In this document: positions 45,076-57,307 of the stretch, piece after piece | How positions within the stretch are numbered: the stretch's first letter is position 1 | Layout: each line of letters begins with the position of its first letter | Source of the DNA: Clavulina sp. PMI_390 | Taxonomy: Eukaryota > Basidiomycota > Agaricomycetes > Cantharellales > Hydnaceae | DNA length: 64,000 nucleotides | Direction of reading: 5' to 3' | Assembly (NCBI GenBank): GCA_015039315.1 | Contig: WIDE01000085.1 | Location: forward strand, 1 to 64,000 | Notes under the pieces: generated by a model | The model's database searches: none | What the model was told of the DNA's origin: nothing | What the model saw: only the letters and a program-made list of their open reading frames with translations | Translations under genes and position numbers: made by a program

Positions 45076-46947
45076 CTACTTATGCTGCTCTATCAAGGAG
45101 TCTACGGCATCCGCTTTGGTCCTACGGGCATCTTCTTCTTGCTGCCACTGGATCTGATCAGCAGGCTTAAGCAAATCGAGGCTCATGCCCGCGGCAGTCT
45201 GGCCCAGTTGTGACCTAGGGTCCACCGTAACGATCTTCACCCTGCCGCCAAGTTTAGCCACCCACTCTGGTGAGACATCCGTGATGGAAGTCCCTTCTCG
45301 GATCTCAGGGACGACGAGGAAGTAGGTCCACTCCCAGTTACTTGGGATATTAAGCTTTTTGAGCAGCTTGAGCCCACGCTCCAATCGACTATCCAGCCGA
45401 TGAGTGAGGCTGATGGTCATCTGGAAGATGTAAATCTGATTGTCACCAATGAGCAAACTGTCCCATCCGGCGTGGTTCGAAGCTGTAGGGCAATAATAGC
45501 CTGGTTTGAACGGGAGGGCCAATAACTCTTCGCTCGAAGAGAAGTTGTATACACCACGATGATTGGTAGGGAGGGGGAGAGTGAGGGGAGAGGCCGTGAC
45601 TTTCTCATCGTAGATGAAGTGGGGGTTTGGGGAGTGGACAAGGCTGGTTTGATGGGCGAGGAGAGGAGGACAGTCATGTCCCATAAACATAAGGCTATGC
45701 ACGAACGACTCAAAGAGCCCTCCGAGCGTGAGTGCAAGGCTCGTTGCATCCTTGAGCAGCCCAATGAGCCTTTGTTTCTCTTCGATTGTTTTGAAATTCG
45801 ACGACACTATGAGATCGCGCTGGATTTTCTCGGTGAGGAATTTGATCTGGAACCCAACAGGGTGATCCTTCCCGTATCTGGGTTTCATCACGGGAACAAG
45901 GAGAAGTAATTGATGCGATAATTTATGAGCGGGATCTGTCGCGCTGCCTTGTTTGAGGTATTCGCCGAGGGTTTCGTATGTAAGGGAGCTGATGAACTGG
46001 TTGACCTCACTCTCCTGATCCAAAGCTTCAGCCTCCGATGTCAACAAGTAGCGGTAAACAGTTCGCGCAACGGGGCCGAATAGTTGAATCGCCCGGTTTA
46101 GCCTGGATTCAGCGGTGAGGATGAAGTTGGGATTTTCGTCCTTCACTTGCTGGTACGATCCCTGTAGTGGAAGCCTGGAGTATTTCGGTCGAGGTGAGAA
46201 TTCTAGAGAATCATAATGGCGCGGGTTTGACGCACGCAGTGGCCAGCTCGATATGGCTCCAGGGAGGTAGATAGTATCTTACCGCGCCACGTTTCTATGG
46301 ATTGAGGATTCAGCAACGCCCGAGTTTATGCATAGCGAGGGAACAAGTGGCGTTGTTGTATTGAACCGTGAGATGGGTACGTACCCGGCTCCATTGATCA
46401 TACCGGACAGGGTTTGGTGAGGTGGTTTGGATGGGATACCAGGCGGCATTCATAGCAAGATATTCCGGAGGTCTAAGAGCCGTCTCCATATCAATGATGC
46501 ACCATAATATCGATCCAGGTTCCAGAATCCTCAAGATGGCGCCTTTCAGCTTGTCCACATCAGCCTTTGCGTCAGGTTTATACACGTGGTGGTCGTAGAA
46601 TAGATAGTATTCTTGGAAATAATTGAATAGTATCGGGTGGCCTTTGCGACACTTATGTTGAATTATGTACCAGTCAAAAAAGGTTTTGCCTAGTCGCCAG
46701 CATAAGCCCAGTGAGCGAAGGGTGTAAGGCAACCGCGTGGTGACTGACCAATACCGGGTTGACCGGTGACTACTATGCCTCGGTGGCGATCTGGCGCCCG
46801 TTTAGTGTCCATTTCGATAAACTCTACTAGGTGGCGGTAACATGGTCGAACGTAGATTTGGGCGGGGTAAGGCGCCCCTGCGGTTTCAGGAAACTTGATC
46901 ACATCTGGGTTCTCATCCTGCGTTTCATTGTTCCAGAAGTGGTCGCA
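45076..46947 (-). CDS. Crinkler/RHS-type P-loop NTPase with REase-fold C-terminus, 5' end lost in gap
   Basis: Minus strand, exons 46749->46947, 46385-46689, 46236-46294 and 45076-46174, all phases consistent. 553 residues are visible and the frame is open into the N run. The N-terminal NTPase has VVTGQPGIGKTFFDWY (Walker A, split by intron 46690-46748) and a strand with acid LWCIIDMETA (Walker B position), then YYLPPWSHIELATA. The C-terminus has HAGWDSLLIGDNQIYIFQMT, whose W-D and Q-x-T features match the REase-like nuclease domain of Crinkler-RHS effectors. In that family the NTPase plus nuclease is proposed to act on DNA in conflicts between genomes or organisms. Activity here is not shown. 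No obvious disabling change; the start codon is missing from the assembly. An alternative call is hypothetical protein of retrotransposon-hot-spot type. Confidence 0.75.
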
Positions 46948-47507
46948 NNNNNNNNNNNNNNNNNNNNNNNNNNNNNNNNNNNNNNNNNNNNNNNNNNNNN
47001 NNNNNNNNNNNNNNNNNNNNNNNNNNNNNNNNNNNNNNNNNNNNNNNNNNNNNNNNNNNNNNNNNNNNNNNNNNNNNNNNNNNNNNNNNNNNNNNNNNNN
47101 NNNNNNNNNNNNNNNNNNNNNNNNNNNNNNNNNNNNNNNNNNNNNNNNNNNNNNNNNNNNNNNNNNNNNNNNNNNNNNNNNNNNNNNNNNNNNNNNNNNN
47201 NNNNNNNNNNNNNNNNNNNNNNNNNNNNNNNNNNNNNNNNNNNNNNNNNNNNNNNNNNNNNNNNNNNNNNNNNNNNNNNNNNNNNNNNNNNNNNNNNNNN
47301 NNNNNNNNNNNNNNNNNNNNNNNNNNNNNNNNNNNNNNNNNNNNNNNNNNNNNNNNNNNNNNNNNNNNNNNNNNNNNNNNNNNNNNNNNNNNNNNNNNNN
47401 NNNNNNNNNNNNNNNNNNNNNNNNNNNNNNNNNNNNNNNNNNNNNNNNNNNNNNNNNNNNNNNNNNNNNNNNNNNNNNNNNNNNNNNNNNNNNNNNNNNN
47501 NNNNNNN
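46948..47507. other. Assembly gap (560 N)
   Basis: A run of N. On its left the reading frame of the NTPase-nuclease gene is still open, so that gene's N-terminus lies in or beyond the gap. N-spanning reading frames are artefacts. Confidence 0.98.
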
Positions 47508-47876
47508 GAGGGTGGAGGTGGGTCCGGTGGCTGTGTATCCAATTCAGTTCTCGGGGTGGAGGCGTCCCTCCCCGTAAGCTCGTCCTTGACGAAGTCCAGA
47601 CTAAATAAGAAGCCTAACTCCCGGCGGCGCCATACATACCGATTCACCCGATTGAGTTCTTAATATCGATAGGTTTTGACTCTCGATAATATGACAGTAG
47701 GCTTGCTCATCGGCGCCTGCCTCCACCAAGACTGCCCTCCATCGTCCGGTCATGATGACCGACACCAAGGATAAAAACACTGCGCTGCAGCCTCCTCCAG
47801 CTCCATCATCAGTCCTATCCAATCCGATCCACACCAAGCACCCATCCTCTTATCAAGTCCTCACCCATCTCTCCAC
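47508..47876. other. Upstream region of reductase gene 2
   Basis: Starts right after the gap. GGATAAAAAC at 47769-47778 is the likely TATA-like box, 107 bp before the ATG at 47877 and equivalent to the box of reductase 1. Confidence 0.5.
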
Positions 47877-49192
47877 ATGCCTTCCATCGCAGCACCAGCA
47901 AAGGTTCTCGTCACCGGCGCCTCCGGCTTCCTAGCCACTAACGTCACCAAGTCGCTGCTTGATGCCGGATATACGGTCGTTGGTACCGGTGAGTCATTAA
48001 AGTCTCTCGGGTGACTCAATGAAGGGAAGACCTGACCTCGGGTGCCTTAGTCCGGTCATCTCCCAAGGGAGAATATCTCAACAAATTATACAACACTCCC
48101 AAGTTCTCTTACGCCATCGTCGAAGACATCGAGAAGTCTGATGCGTTTGACGAGGTCGTCAAGACTGGTGCCTTTGAGGGCATCGTCCACACTGCCAGTC
48201 CTTTCCACGTAAGTGTCGTCTTCTTGGTATAGCGTTGCCCACCAGCAGTATATCTAAATATTTCTATTTGACAGGTCAATGATGGGGATCCTCAAGCGAT
48301 GGTTGGCCCTGCTGTCAATGGCACCACCAATATTCTCAAGACTACGCTCAAGTTTGGGTACGTCATTATCCTTGTTCTCGTTGCGTTCATTCTAAACTCA
48401 TGAAATACCATAGTTTAACTGTGAAGCGTGTCGTTATCACATCCTCTGCTATCGCGATGCTTCCCCTTCAGCCCCCGCGAGGCGCGTATACCTGGTCCGA
48501 GAAGGACTGGAACGACAAGGACATCCGCGATTTCGAGGCCGCTGGGTCAAACGCCTCCGGCGGACTTGCCTATACTGCTTCCAAGACACTCGCCGAACGC
48601 GCCGCATGGGATTTTGTGGCCGAACACAAAGACGCCATCTCTTGGGACCTTAGTGTGATCAATCCCTCTTACATCTTCGGCCCTATTATCCACCAGGTGT
48701 CGTCTCCCGAAAAGCTGAACACGAGCCACAAACTGTTCTTTGATGCGATCATGGCGAAGCAGGAGGCTTTATCGCCGGAGAGTGTCGGGTACTACTTTGG
48801 CGGCTTGGTAGATGTGCGCACTGTGGCGAAGGCGCATTCGCAAGCCCTCGCTGTGGAGGAGGCTGGTGGGAAGCGCTTCCTTGTGTCCGATGCGCAGTGG
48901 AGCACTCAAGATATCTGTGAGTACATTTTTCTCTCGATCTCTTCTAGGCAGCAGGCTAACAATAGCTATTCGCATTGTAGATGACGCTCTGAATAAAGCC
49001 GGTGTCCCCAACGTTCCCAAGGGTTATCCTGGCGCGCAGCACGTGGAGACTTATAATGTTCATGATAACACGCTCTCACGCCAAGTGCTCGGGTTAGAAT
49101 TCCCAAGCCTTGACAGTATCGCCGTCGACACCTACAACAGCCTGGAAGAACGGTTCCCTGGCTCATTCATTGCCACTAACGCCGAGGTTTAA
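47877..49192 (+). CDS. NADPH-dependent aldehyde/ketone reductase (extended SDR, GRE2-like), gene 2
   Basis: Predicted 355 aa from exons 47877-47988, 48051-48208, 48275-48357, 48414-48916 and 48981-49192. It is nearly colinear with gene 1 in sequence and exon lengths (112, 158, 83, 503). Motifs: VLVTGASGFLATNVTKSLL, VVITSSAIAM, YTASKTLAERAAWDF and INPSYIFGP. All introns are GT-AG. The close similarity to gene 1 suggests a recent duplication. It is followed 0.6 kb later by P450 gene 3 on the same strand, the reverse order of the P450 2/reductase 1 pair. Substrate unknown. Confidence 0.93.
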
Positions 49193-49817
49193 TACTACCA
49201 AGAGCATGGTTTATTTTACTATTACTTTACTGTACATTGCTAGTATGGGAGGCCCCTTAACGATTTGATTTGTGCTCGCTAGTGCTTGGACATCAACAAA
49301 GATGACGATCGCTCGCAATAAGTGGAGCGTGTGAACATTACTCTGCCTCCTTCCTCGCCTCTCTTCCAGGCACATGCCGTCGGTTGTGCAATTACTCCTT
49401 ATTAGTTGACTATATTCTGTTCCTTATGCCGACATATAATCTCCAGAAGGGACCAATATCGGCATGGTCGTTCTTTGCAGCGGCTGCCATTCATTGCTCG
49501 ACAGGGCTAGCCACAAGTGCAGGACAGCACCAGTGTGAAGATCCTCCAAAGGAAGCTTCGCATTCACTATCCGCTTAACTCGTTCCCTGTACCGGGGGGC
49601 GTTGATATATCTACGCCCGCTCCCACATGGAGAGTTCAGTTCGGTTGTTCTTCCCTCCCTCACCCACCGTCCCCAGCGAGTCTTCATCTCATTGCTGCGG
49701 GGAGAGTTTTTTCCTCCTTGAACGCCACCCATCTGGTGTACCATACCAGATTTACGACCAGTTACAACCTTTTGGACCTCCTAAACCTCACGTGTAGAAA
49801 CATCGGTGATACTCGCC
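49193..49817. other. Intergenic, promoter of P450 gene 3
   Basis: No gene. GCGTTGATATATCTAC at 49600-49615 is the likely TATA region, shared with P450 gene 1. Confidence 0.5.
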
Positions 49818-52316
49818 ATGTTCTACATCATACCCCGGTCAAAAACAAGTCCTCGGCTCTATATCGTCAATTTGTTCCTCAACTTCCTCATTCCACCATT
49901 CGTACTCGCTGGCCTCATATCGCAACGTCTTGCTCATCATCATGTGTCGTGGATCTACCACACCCTTACCTACATCTTGGCTGTCCCTGTCTACTGGACT
50001 GTGAAGGTTCAATATGACGAGTTTGTGGTGAAACGAGAGGCCAAGAAGCTAGGGCTTGAGCTTGTGCCCCAAGTCAAGGGCAAATGGCCTGGCAACCTCG
50101 ATGTCCTCTTCGAGTACGTCATGACTCCATGGCACTCCAGGAGCGGCAACTGACCAATATCTGAACGCGTAGAGCGGCAGAAGCACGTAAAACGAGCTAC
50201 TCGATTAGCGACACGATCCATCTGTTCGAACGCATGGGCGACAATGTTGACACGATCAACTTGCGGCTGCTATGGCAGGACCAGATCATAACGAGGGACC
50301 ACTTGGTGATGAAGCAGATACTCGCGACGGGCTTCGACGGGTTCAGCAAAACCTCAAGCGTTCCTGGGAGGCTCAGGTGAGCTATCGCTATCTCGATCCC
50401 CCACTTTTTCTCACGTCAACCCATCCCGTCTGTCCCCGTCTCTGGCGCCACCAAATAACAATATCTCATTTGATTCACCATTCACGTCTAGACTGTACGA
50501 CCTTTTCGGAAATGGTATATTCAACACCGATGGTGCCGAGTGGAAGGCCCATCGTGCTCTCACACGTCCCTTCTTTGGTAAGTGCCTCAGGTTCCCGTTC
50601 ATCTCCGTTTTCTGATATTAGTAGCCACTATCTACCCGTTGCTCCTATTCTAATAGCCCGCGAACGTATCACGGATTATGAGCACTTTGAAAAGTATAGC
50701 AATAAAGTCGTCGACATACTCCGTAAGCGAGCCGAGGATGGCGAATCTATTGATGTGCAAGACCTCTTCGGCCGCTTCACCCTTGATGCTGCAGGTCAGT
50801 AAACCTATGATTCCCTCTTCTTTTCACTTAATGACCTTACTGACGTGAATAACGATGGGTTTGGTCACTCGGCCCCTACAGGAGAGTTCCTCTTTGGAGT
50901 ATCGGATTTTGATACACTTGACGCACCCCTTCCCCGTCCGGGGCAAGCCACAATGGGCGCAAAAGGCTCCTCCGTCACTGAAAGTCAGCGCAATGCCTAC
51001 ACTGACTTTGTGAATGCCTTCGAGTGGTTCCAAGTTGCGATCGCTCCTCGCTCGTCACGCGGAATCCTGTGGCCCCTGTGGGAGTGGTCGAAGAATGTGG
51101 CAGATGAGCCAAACGAGGTGATCACCTCTTGGGTGCGGCCGCTGGTCGAGCGAGCCCTCGAGAATAAGAAGAACCGGGAGAAGGCCGGGGACGCGAGCGA
51201 AGAGAAGATGGGCACGGATGAAGGGAGCTTGCTTGAGCACATCGCCGAAAGTACGGAAGATGTCAAGCTCGTTCGGGACGAGGTGAGTCGGTATAGTATT
51301 TATGGTGGGTGCTTGCTGATGCTTGGCTTTTTGCGACTCGCTTAGCTGGTGAATATTCTTCTGGCCAGCCGCGACACAACTGCCGGCCTCCTCAGCTTCC
51401 TCTTCTATCTGCTTTCTATGGATCCAGCCAGGATGGCGAAGTTACGCGCTGAAATCTTGGCCGAGGTACCATCCGGATCACCGACCTTTGACGATATACG
51501 CCGACTCAAATACTGTATGTCTTCCATCTTTCCATCGTTCTACATAGTGCTTAACTATTGACTGTTACGGAATTCTGACCTAAATGTTATTCTTCCTTGC
51601 TTCACGCTCTCTAGTGCGCGCCTGCTTGAACGAGACACTGCGTATATTCCCTCCAGTGCCTTACAATATTCGCTTCACCGTGGGCTCCGCGATTGTTCAC
51701 ACCGCAGAGCTCAACCTTGATGGTTCCAAGAAAAAGCTATACGTTCCGGACGCCGGCACCCCCATGCGATACTCGCCGCTTCTCATGCAGACAAGGAAGG
51801 ACCTTTGGGGAGATGACGCTGCGGAGTTCCGCCCCGAGAGGTGGTTGGAGAAGGAGAGTTTAGCAGACATCACGGCCGATCCATTCAAGTTCATTCCTTT
51901 CAATGCTGGGCCCAGAATTTGTCTTGGACAGGTATGTTGTTATTTCAGCTTTTCAGTTCTCTCTGCTAGATGTTGTGAACCTTTCCCTGAGCCAAAATTG
52001 ATCTCGCTATTTTCTGCTAGATCTTCGCCTATAATCAAGCTAGCTTTGGTATGTCCCCAACGTGATGCGCCTACTGCACCTGTACTGATGAATTTGGCCA
52101 TATGCTTCCTCAGTAACTGTCCGCATCCTCCAAGCGTTTGACTCATTCCAGCTACGCCAGCGGGAAGATGCACCTGCCGGCTCTCTTCCTCCCGATGCTT
52201 GGACAAAAGCGACGGGTCAGAGGCAAGCGGTGGAAAAGATATGGCCTGCAGCAGGAGTGACGCTGTATAGCCGGGGCGGAATCTGGATCTCAATGAAGAT
52301 GGCGGCCACTACATGA
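49818..52316 (+). CDS. Cytochrome P450, CYP63-like, gene 3
   Basis: Predicted 613 aa from exons 49818-50113, 50173-50376, 50492-50577, 50657-50794, 50882-51282, 51346-51514, 51615-51931, 52021-52048 and 52114-52316. The N-terminus has membrane segments (IVNLFLNFLIPPFVLAGL, TLTYILAVPVYWTV). Catalytic motifs ASRDTT, ETLR, FRPERW and FNAGPRICLGQ are intact. After the haem loop it has IFAYNQASF where the other copies have NFAYN. All introns are GT-AG and all exon lengths equal those of the paralogues. A monooxygenase for a hydrophobic substrate is inferred from the family. Confidence 0.93.
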
Positions 52317-52821
52317 TTTTGCCGATGTCACAGCTTATGAGCTGGGTTCTCTCTCTCTAGTCTAGCAGTGTCGGCAAATACGAGGTTGCTTTATGTCACT
52401 CATACGCTGTGGCCGTACTAGTCCCAACAGCGTGCAATAATCCCCAGCATTTCTCGGCAGCGGCCCCGACTCGACAAGATATACAGATTCATGGACATAG
52501 TGCAAGCAAAGTGATGTACAATGTTACGAGCAGATATTCAACGAACTCGGTCATAATGAGGTTTCAATGGGCATTCAATGCTGCAAAGGTGTTAAGTGTG
52601 AGGAGCGTCACAAGCACGACAGCTTAAGAAGAAGAGAAGTGTAAAGGAGTTACAGAGGGAGTGAACGAGTGCTTAGGGAGATGGAATTCGAAAGTGACTC
52701 GAGACAATGGTTTACCTTCGAAGGAAACGAGGGGGTGAAAGTCAAGATGAAAGCGAGTGAATATGCGCAAACAGAAGAGGCGATAGCTCATACAAGAACC
52801 TGGACGGAGCGACTGTTCGTA
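52317..52821. other. Short convergent intergenic region
   Basis: 3' flanks of P450 gene 3 and the minus-strand gene at 52822. Nothing recognised. Confidence 0.5.
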
Positions 52822-54757
52822 TCAGTCGTCGTCTTCGGCCTCTATGTCTGCCACCAGTACGAGACGCCCATCTTTGAAATCGACGATGCTTTTGGCGGAA
52901 GCAAACGTCATCTCGTGCAAGACCGGATGCCCACTAGCATCCGTATGCGTGCACCGCAGCTCGTACTTCGAGTTGCCAGGATCCCGCCATGTCTCACCAT
53001 TTTTGCACGCCTGACGCCAGTTTCCTGCTGGCATCACCTTGTTGACGGAGAGCACGAGGTACTCAGACAGCGCCTGCGGCAGAGCTGTCGAGTTCCTGGC
53101 ATTGATCAGGCTCTCGTCGGACGCGCACCAGAGGAAAGCTGGGAGATCGAAGGGAAGGGAATCAAAGGCACGCTTAGCCGCTGTCTCGCTAAGGAACCCA
53201 AGCATCTTGGTACCAACAGGTTCCTTCACAACGATAAAGTAATTACAGCTGGAGAGTGGGAGAAGGGCATCATTTGATTCGGAAGAAGGGGGAACAACGG
53301 AATCTTCGTCCTCAGTGGCCACCACCATCAGGTTCGTCATGTATAGGTATAACGCTGTGATGCGTTTGCCAGCATTCTTAGAGACAACCCATCCTAGGAG
53401 GCGAGTGTAGAGAGGAGAGTCGAGAGCGAGCACACCGTGGGGGAAGTACTCGCTAATGAGACGAGTCATCAACTGGATTGGAAGCTGGAAGCGACCAGCA
53501 CCTGGAGTGATGCCGTTCAGAACATTCTCCAGACCACAAGATGCCTCACCAGCAGAAACGACCAGGTGACGTTCAGACTCCTTGACGAGGGAAGCTTGAG
53601 TGACGACTGCGGTGCCGGTCTCGGCAGCATCAGGATGGAGGATATAAGCCATCTCCACGGCTTCGGAATGATCGACTAGACGCACGCGACCATCGTTCAT
53701 GCGCACGAAATCGTAGCTCGATCCGGGGACCATGGCCTGCATGGCATGAGCAGGATTGTCATGCTCCACAAAATTCTCCAACATTCTAGGGTGGGTCTGA
53801 ATCTCCTCAACAGGGATCACTTTCGAGCGACGATCAGCGTACTTGGCAATAGCGGGATTGGAGCGACCACCGCCTTGTTCGGCCAATATATGTCCAGGTG
53901 GAATTTCGTCTCGGAGTTGAGATGAGGCGCCAGTGTTCGAGGGCGGCTCGGGGTTGAGAGCTTCAGCTGGGTGCTCGGGTTCCACCTCGTGATCAGGGCC
54001 GCCAAGCGAAGGTTCAAAAGTAGACAGCAGATGTGACTTTCCCTCCCTACCAGCCAGCTCACCAAAGCGACTACGCCCAATCTTGACTTTTCCAAGACCC
54101 TCAGCGAGAAAAGCAGAGGCTGGATCCTCAGCAGCGTTGAAAATGTCGTCTGCACTGCCAGTTTGTTTCGCATGATCAACAGCCTTGACGAATCCCTGGT
54201 CTTCATGGGTGATCCCGGTCGTGGCCATGTCGTAGGCGAGCCCAGCGGCAGCCGAAGCTGCGCCAGCGACGACAAAACCGGCACCACCAGTAGCCACACC
54301 AACAACGCCAATCACGGCGGACCTATAACAGTTGGTGTTCAAACTCAGCAGAGCTCAGAAACTGTGTAGTCCAGTGCACTAGGACGTACTTGGTGGCTTC
54401 GATCATGGCTTCATCGCCACCTTTTTGGTCACCAATGGCGTAGTGGTAGAGACCAATGACGTGGCCGATCCCAGGAGTGCTTTTGGCAATCGTATTCCAG
54501 GCATCTCCTTGCTTCTTCTCCAGACGTTCAGCTTCGGCAGTGTCTCCCTTAGCCTTGTCAGCAGCAACGCGCAGGCCGCCAACAATAAGATTGACTTCCG
54601 TATAGTTGACCCAGGACTTTTTGGCTCCATCCATCAATTCGTCAGCTTGCTTCTGTTTGCCAACAAGAGCGCAGGCACCAGCAGCGACAGTTTTTGCAGC
54701 TACCTCGACAGCGGTGACAGCTTCGCCAATGACGGGGATAGAATGAGCGGAGCCCAT
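52822..54757 (-). CDS. Glycine-rich membrane-like protein with possible CVNH-like C-terminus
   Basis: Predicted 622 aa, minus strand, exons 54390-54757 and 52822-54322. I do not recognise an established family. The N-terminal ~160 residues are Gly/Ala-rich: MGSAHSIPVIGEAVTAVEVA, then amphipathic segments (TPGIGHVIGLYHYAIGD), then a glycine-zipper-like hydrophobic stretch (VIGVVGVATGGAGFVVAGAA) that could insert in a membrane. No signal peptide. A disordered Pro/Glu-rich linker (about 200-260) leads to a mixed region, including YDFVRMNDGRVRLVDHSEAV. The C-terminal ~65 residues contain GNWRQACKN, YELRCTHTD and SIVDFKDGRLVL, spaced like the Cys and G-x-L positions of one half of a cyanovirin-N (CVNH) lectin fold. 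Glycan binding is therefore a guess. It lies between P450 3 and the flavohemoglobin. Confidence 0.7.
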
Positions 54758-55744
54758 GTTTGGGAACTAGTTTGTGAGAGTATGATAGTATCAGTGGACG
54801 GCGCTGAGGGAGTTAGGTCTCCTCCACGAAATCCGTACCTTTAGCTTGCCATAGGTGTTCCCACTCCACAGCGCCGGAGGTTTTAGTCCTACACATTTCC
54901 ATTTAGTTCACGAGGAGCGATTCGCGATGGCGTGAAAAATGAAATCGCTGGTTAGGGCAGCGTCAGAGACCCTTACTATCAGAAGCCATAACGCGGGCCT
55001 CAATTCGGACAGAAGTGACCCATATCGATGAACAGAAGGATAACGTCCCAAAACATCGGAGAGTTTTCCCCTGGCCTGTCTCCTTTAGGGTTTATTTGTT
55101 GCACCTGACAGTGACAGCCTGCAAGTGTCCAAAGAGTCACCAAAGTGGTCTTACGAAGAAATGCTGCGTGGGCGACATCATATGACGAGGATCTCCGAAG
55201 AATCAATCGTCTTGGAGGATCATATGTAGCTATTGGTGCGGTTAGGATGATGTTCAGTGCATCTAGCCGACCGAAGTGCCAGCATATGCACCGCAGGTGA
55301 TCGTCCGTCTGCTGAACTTGAGGCTATGACGTGTTACTGGCCGATGAGAAGGTATGGGTATTACTATCCCAAGGCAGTAAATAATCCTCGCGGTCCGCCT
55401 CGAAGGCGAGAGTCTGGGGGAGAATGCGTCATTCCTCCTCGTCGGGCCTCTGGATGCATAAGTTGGGAGTCCGTGGGAACGTAATCCCGTGACTGACTTG
55501 ACAACTTGACAACCGCCCCATTCTGAAAGCACTTTTCTGCCACTGACTGACAGCTCAAGTATTGAAGCTTATTAAGCTGACAATCCAGTGACGCAACCCA
55601 TTCAGTCATTTCTTCCTCATATTTCGGGGTGCCCATCAAGGGTACTACTGTCGCAGTGCGAGTAAAACTTTCTAGAAGCTGAAATAGTCATGCTACAGCA
55701 AAACGCTCACGAACGTAATTTGTTACAACTTTGGCGTACAAAAT
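54758..55744. other. Intergenic between glycine-rich protein gene and flavohemoglobin
   Basis: Both neighbours are on the minus strand. No gene or repeat recognised; short open frames on both strands lack domains. Confidence 0.5.
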
Positions 55745-57307
55745 TTAGTGTGCAGGTTTATCACCGGCAAATTTCTCCGTATGAATTCTAATGGCCTCCA
55801 CCCCCAAGCCCTCCAGTTGTCTCTGCGCCTCACTCATGAAGGGCGCAGGTCCGCAGATATAGTAATGCGCCTCCTTGTTACCGAGGTACAGCACGCTCGC
55901 GTCAAAGCTGGTATCGGTGTCTGCCGTGGCTACCTTTGGAGCAAAGGCGATACGGCCACCAAAGACCTGCCGATGAGCACTGGGTGCAATCGCGAGTGTC
56001 TTAGTGCGGGCGGCATCCACTTCTGGTGCACCGTTCTTGAGTCCTGTGTAGTACGTCACCGTGGAAATGCTGCTGGGGAATGTCTTGACGAGGTTGTCGA
56101 TGTGCTGACCGAATGCAAGGTCGGAGACCTTCCTTACAGACTGGATCCACGTCACTCTACGAGGAAGGGCGGTTTCTTTGCTCGTGCCAGCGATGGTGTT
56201 GAGCATAGACAGGAGGGGAGTAAGACCCACGCCACCAGAGATGAACACGAGCGGAGCAGTGGAGTCGTCGAGGAGGAACTCTCCGAACGGGGAGGCCACC
56301 TCAATTGTAGCGCCTTCGAACACCTTGGAGTGAAGAAGGTTCGACACGAAGGCAGGGTAGTGTGTCGCACCGCCGGAGGGATCGACAGAGCCTGACGGGG
56401 TAAGAATCCTTGCCCCAGGGTCGCGACTGACCGAGATGCGAAGGTATTTGGAGTTGGAAGAGTCAGAGAGGGAGTACCTAGCGTAAGGCATCATCAAATC
56501 GTCCAATATTACCGTCAGTACTCTTGATAGACAATAAACAAACAAGGGAAATGAGCTTACTGGCGAGACTGCTTGCAGTTGAGCTCGTCAACGGTGAGTT
56601 GTACAGATATATACTGCCCGGCTTTGAAAGCCTTCAGGTCCGTTCCATCCACGGGCTCCAGGTAGAAGCTCGCGATGTCGGACGTCTCAGGGACCCTCTT
56701 CACGACCTTGAACGGCTTCCAACCTAGCCAGCCAGCCGACTGATAGAGACCAGCCTCAAGACCGATAAACTCGTGCGCCAAATACCAGTAGGCATCGATC
56801 CACGCCGTTTTGAGGGCGCCATCAAACGCGACCTTCTGCAGAGGAAGGACAGTGGAAAGCGCGTCAACGAGGTAGTGCCCAACAATGTTGTACATCCACG
56901 GCTCGATGGACAGGGAGGCATGTTTATTTGCAATCGAACGAATGGTGGGAAGAATGGGTTCGAGGTTATAGATGTTGCGCGCATACGCCTCTAGGGCTTG
57001 GGCCAAGGCGTATTGCTGGGCTCCAGACTGTAAAAGAAAGAGTCATCCAGTCAGATTCGGAGGAAGGCCATTTCCGACCAAAATGCTGGTCGGAAAGTGT
57101 AAATGAAGCCACTATACTCACAGCCTGCTTGCTGTGGTTGAACACATCCCTCAGAGATGAGTTTTCACCGAGCATGTTCTTATACATCTCTTCAGTAATC
57201 TTAGTGCCGTGCGCCTGAAGGACGGGGACCGAATCGAAGACGAGCTTCTTTTGGTCGTCGGAAAGGCTTGGCCGAGGTGGAAGGGGGGTGGTTTTGAAGT
57301 CTAGCAT
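55745..57307 (-). CDS. Flavohemoglobin (nitric oxide dioxygenase)
   Basis: Predicted 461 aa, minus strand, exons 57122-57307, 56561-57027 and 55745-56477. It converts NO plus O2 to nitrate using NAD(P)H, FAD and haem, protecting cells from nitrosative stress. The globin domain (about 10-150) has FNHSKQASGAQQYALAQAL and IANKHASLSIEPW, whose His is the expected proximal haem ligand. The FAD domain has FKAGQYISVQLTV and RQYSLSDSS. The NAD domain has LVFISGGVGLTPLLSML and AHYYICGPAPFM. The length is slightly above the usual ~400-430 because of insertions in the reductase part. The 5' side faces a 1.5-kb region with E-box palindromes shared with reductase gene 3. In this cluster it may shield P450 haem from NO (inference). 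Confidence 0.94.

Noticed and set aside
46831..47647. Long open frames running across the N stretch
   Set aside because: They consist mostly of unknown bases and exist only because N contains no stop.
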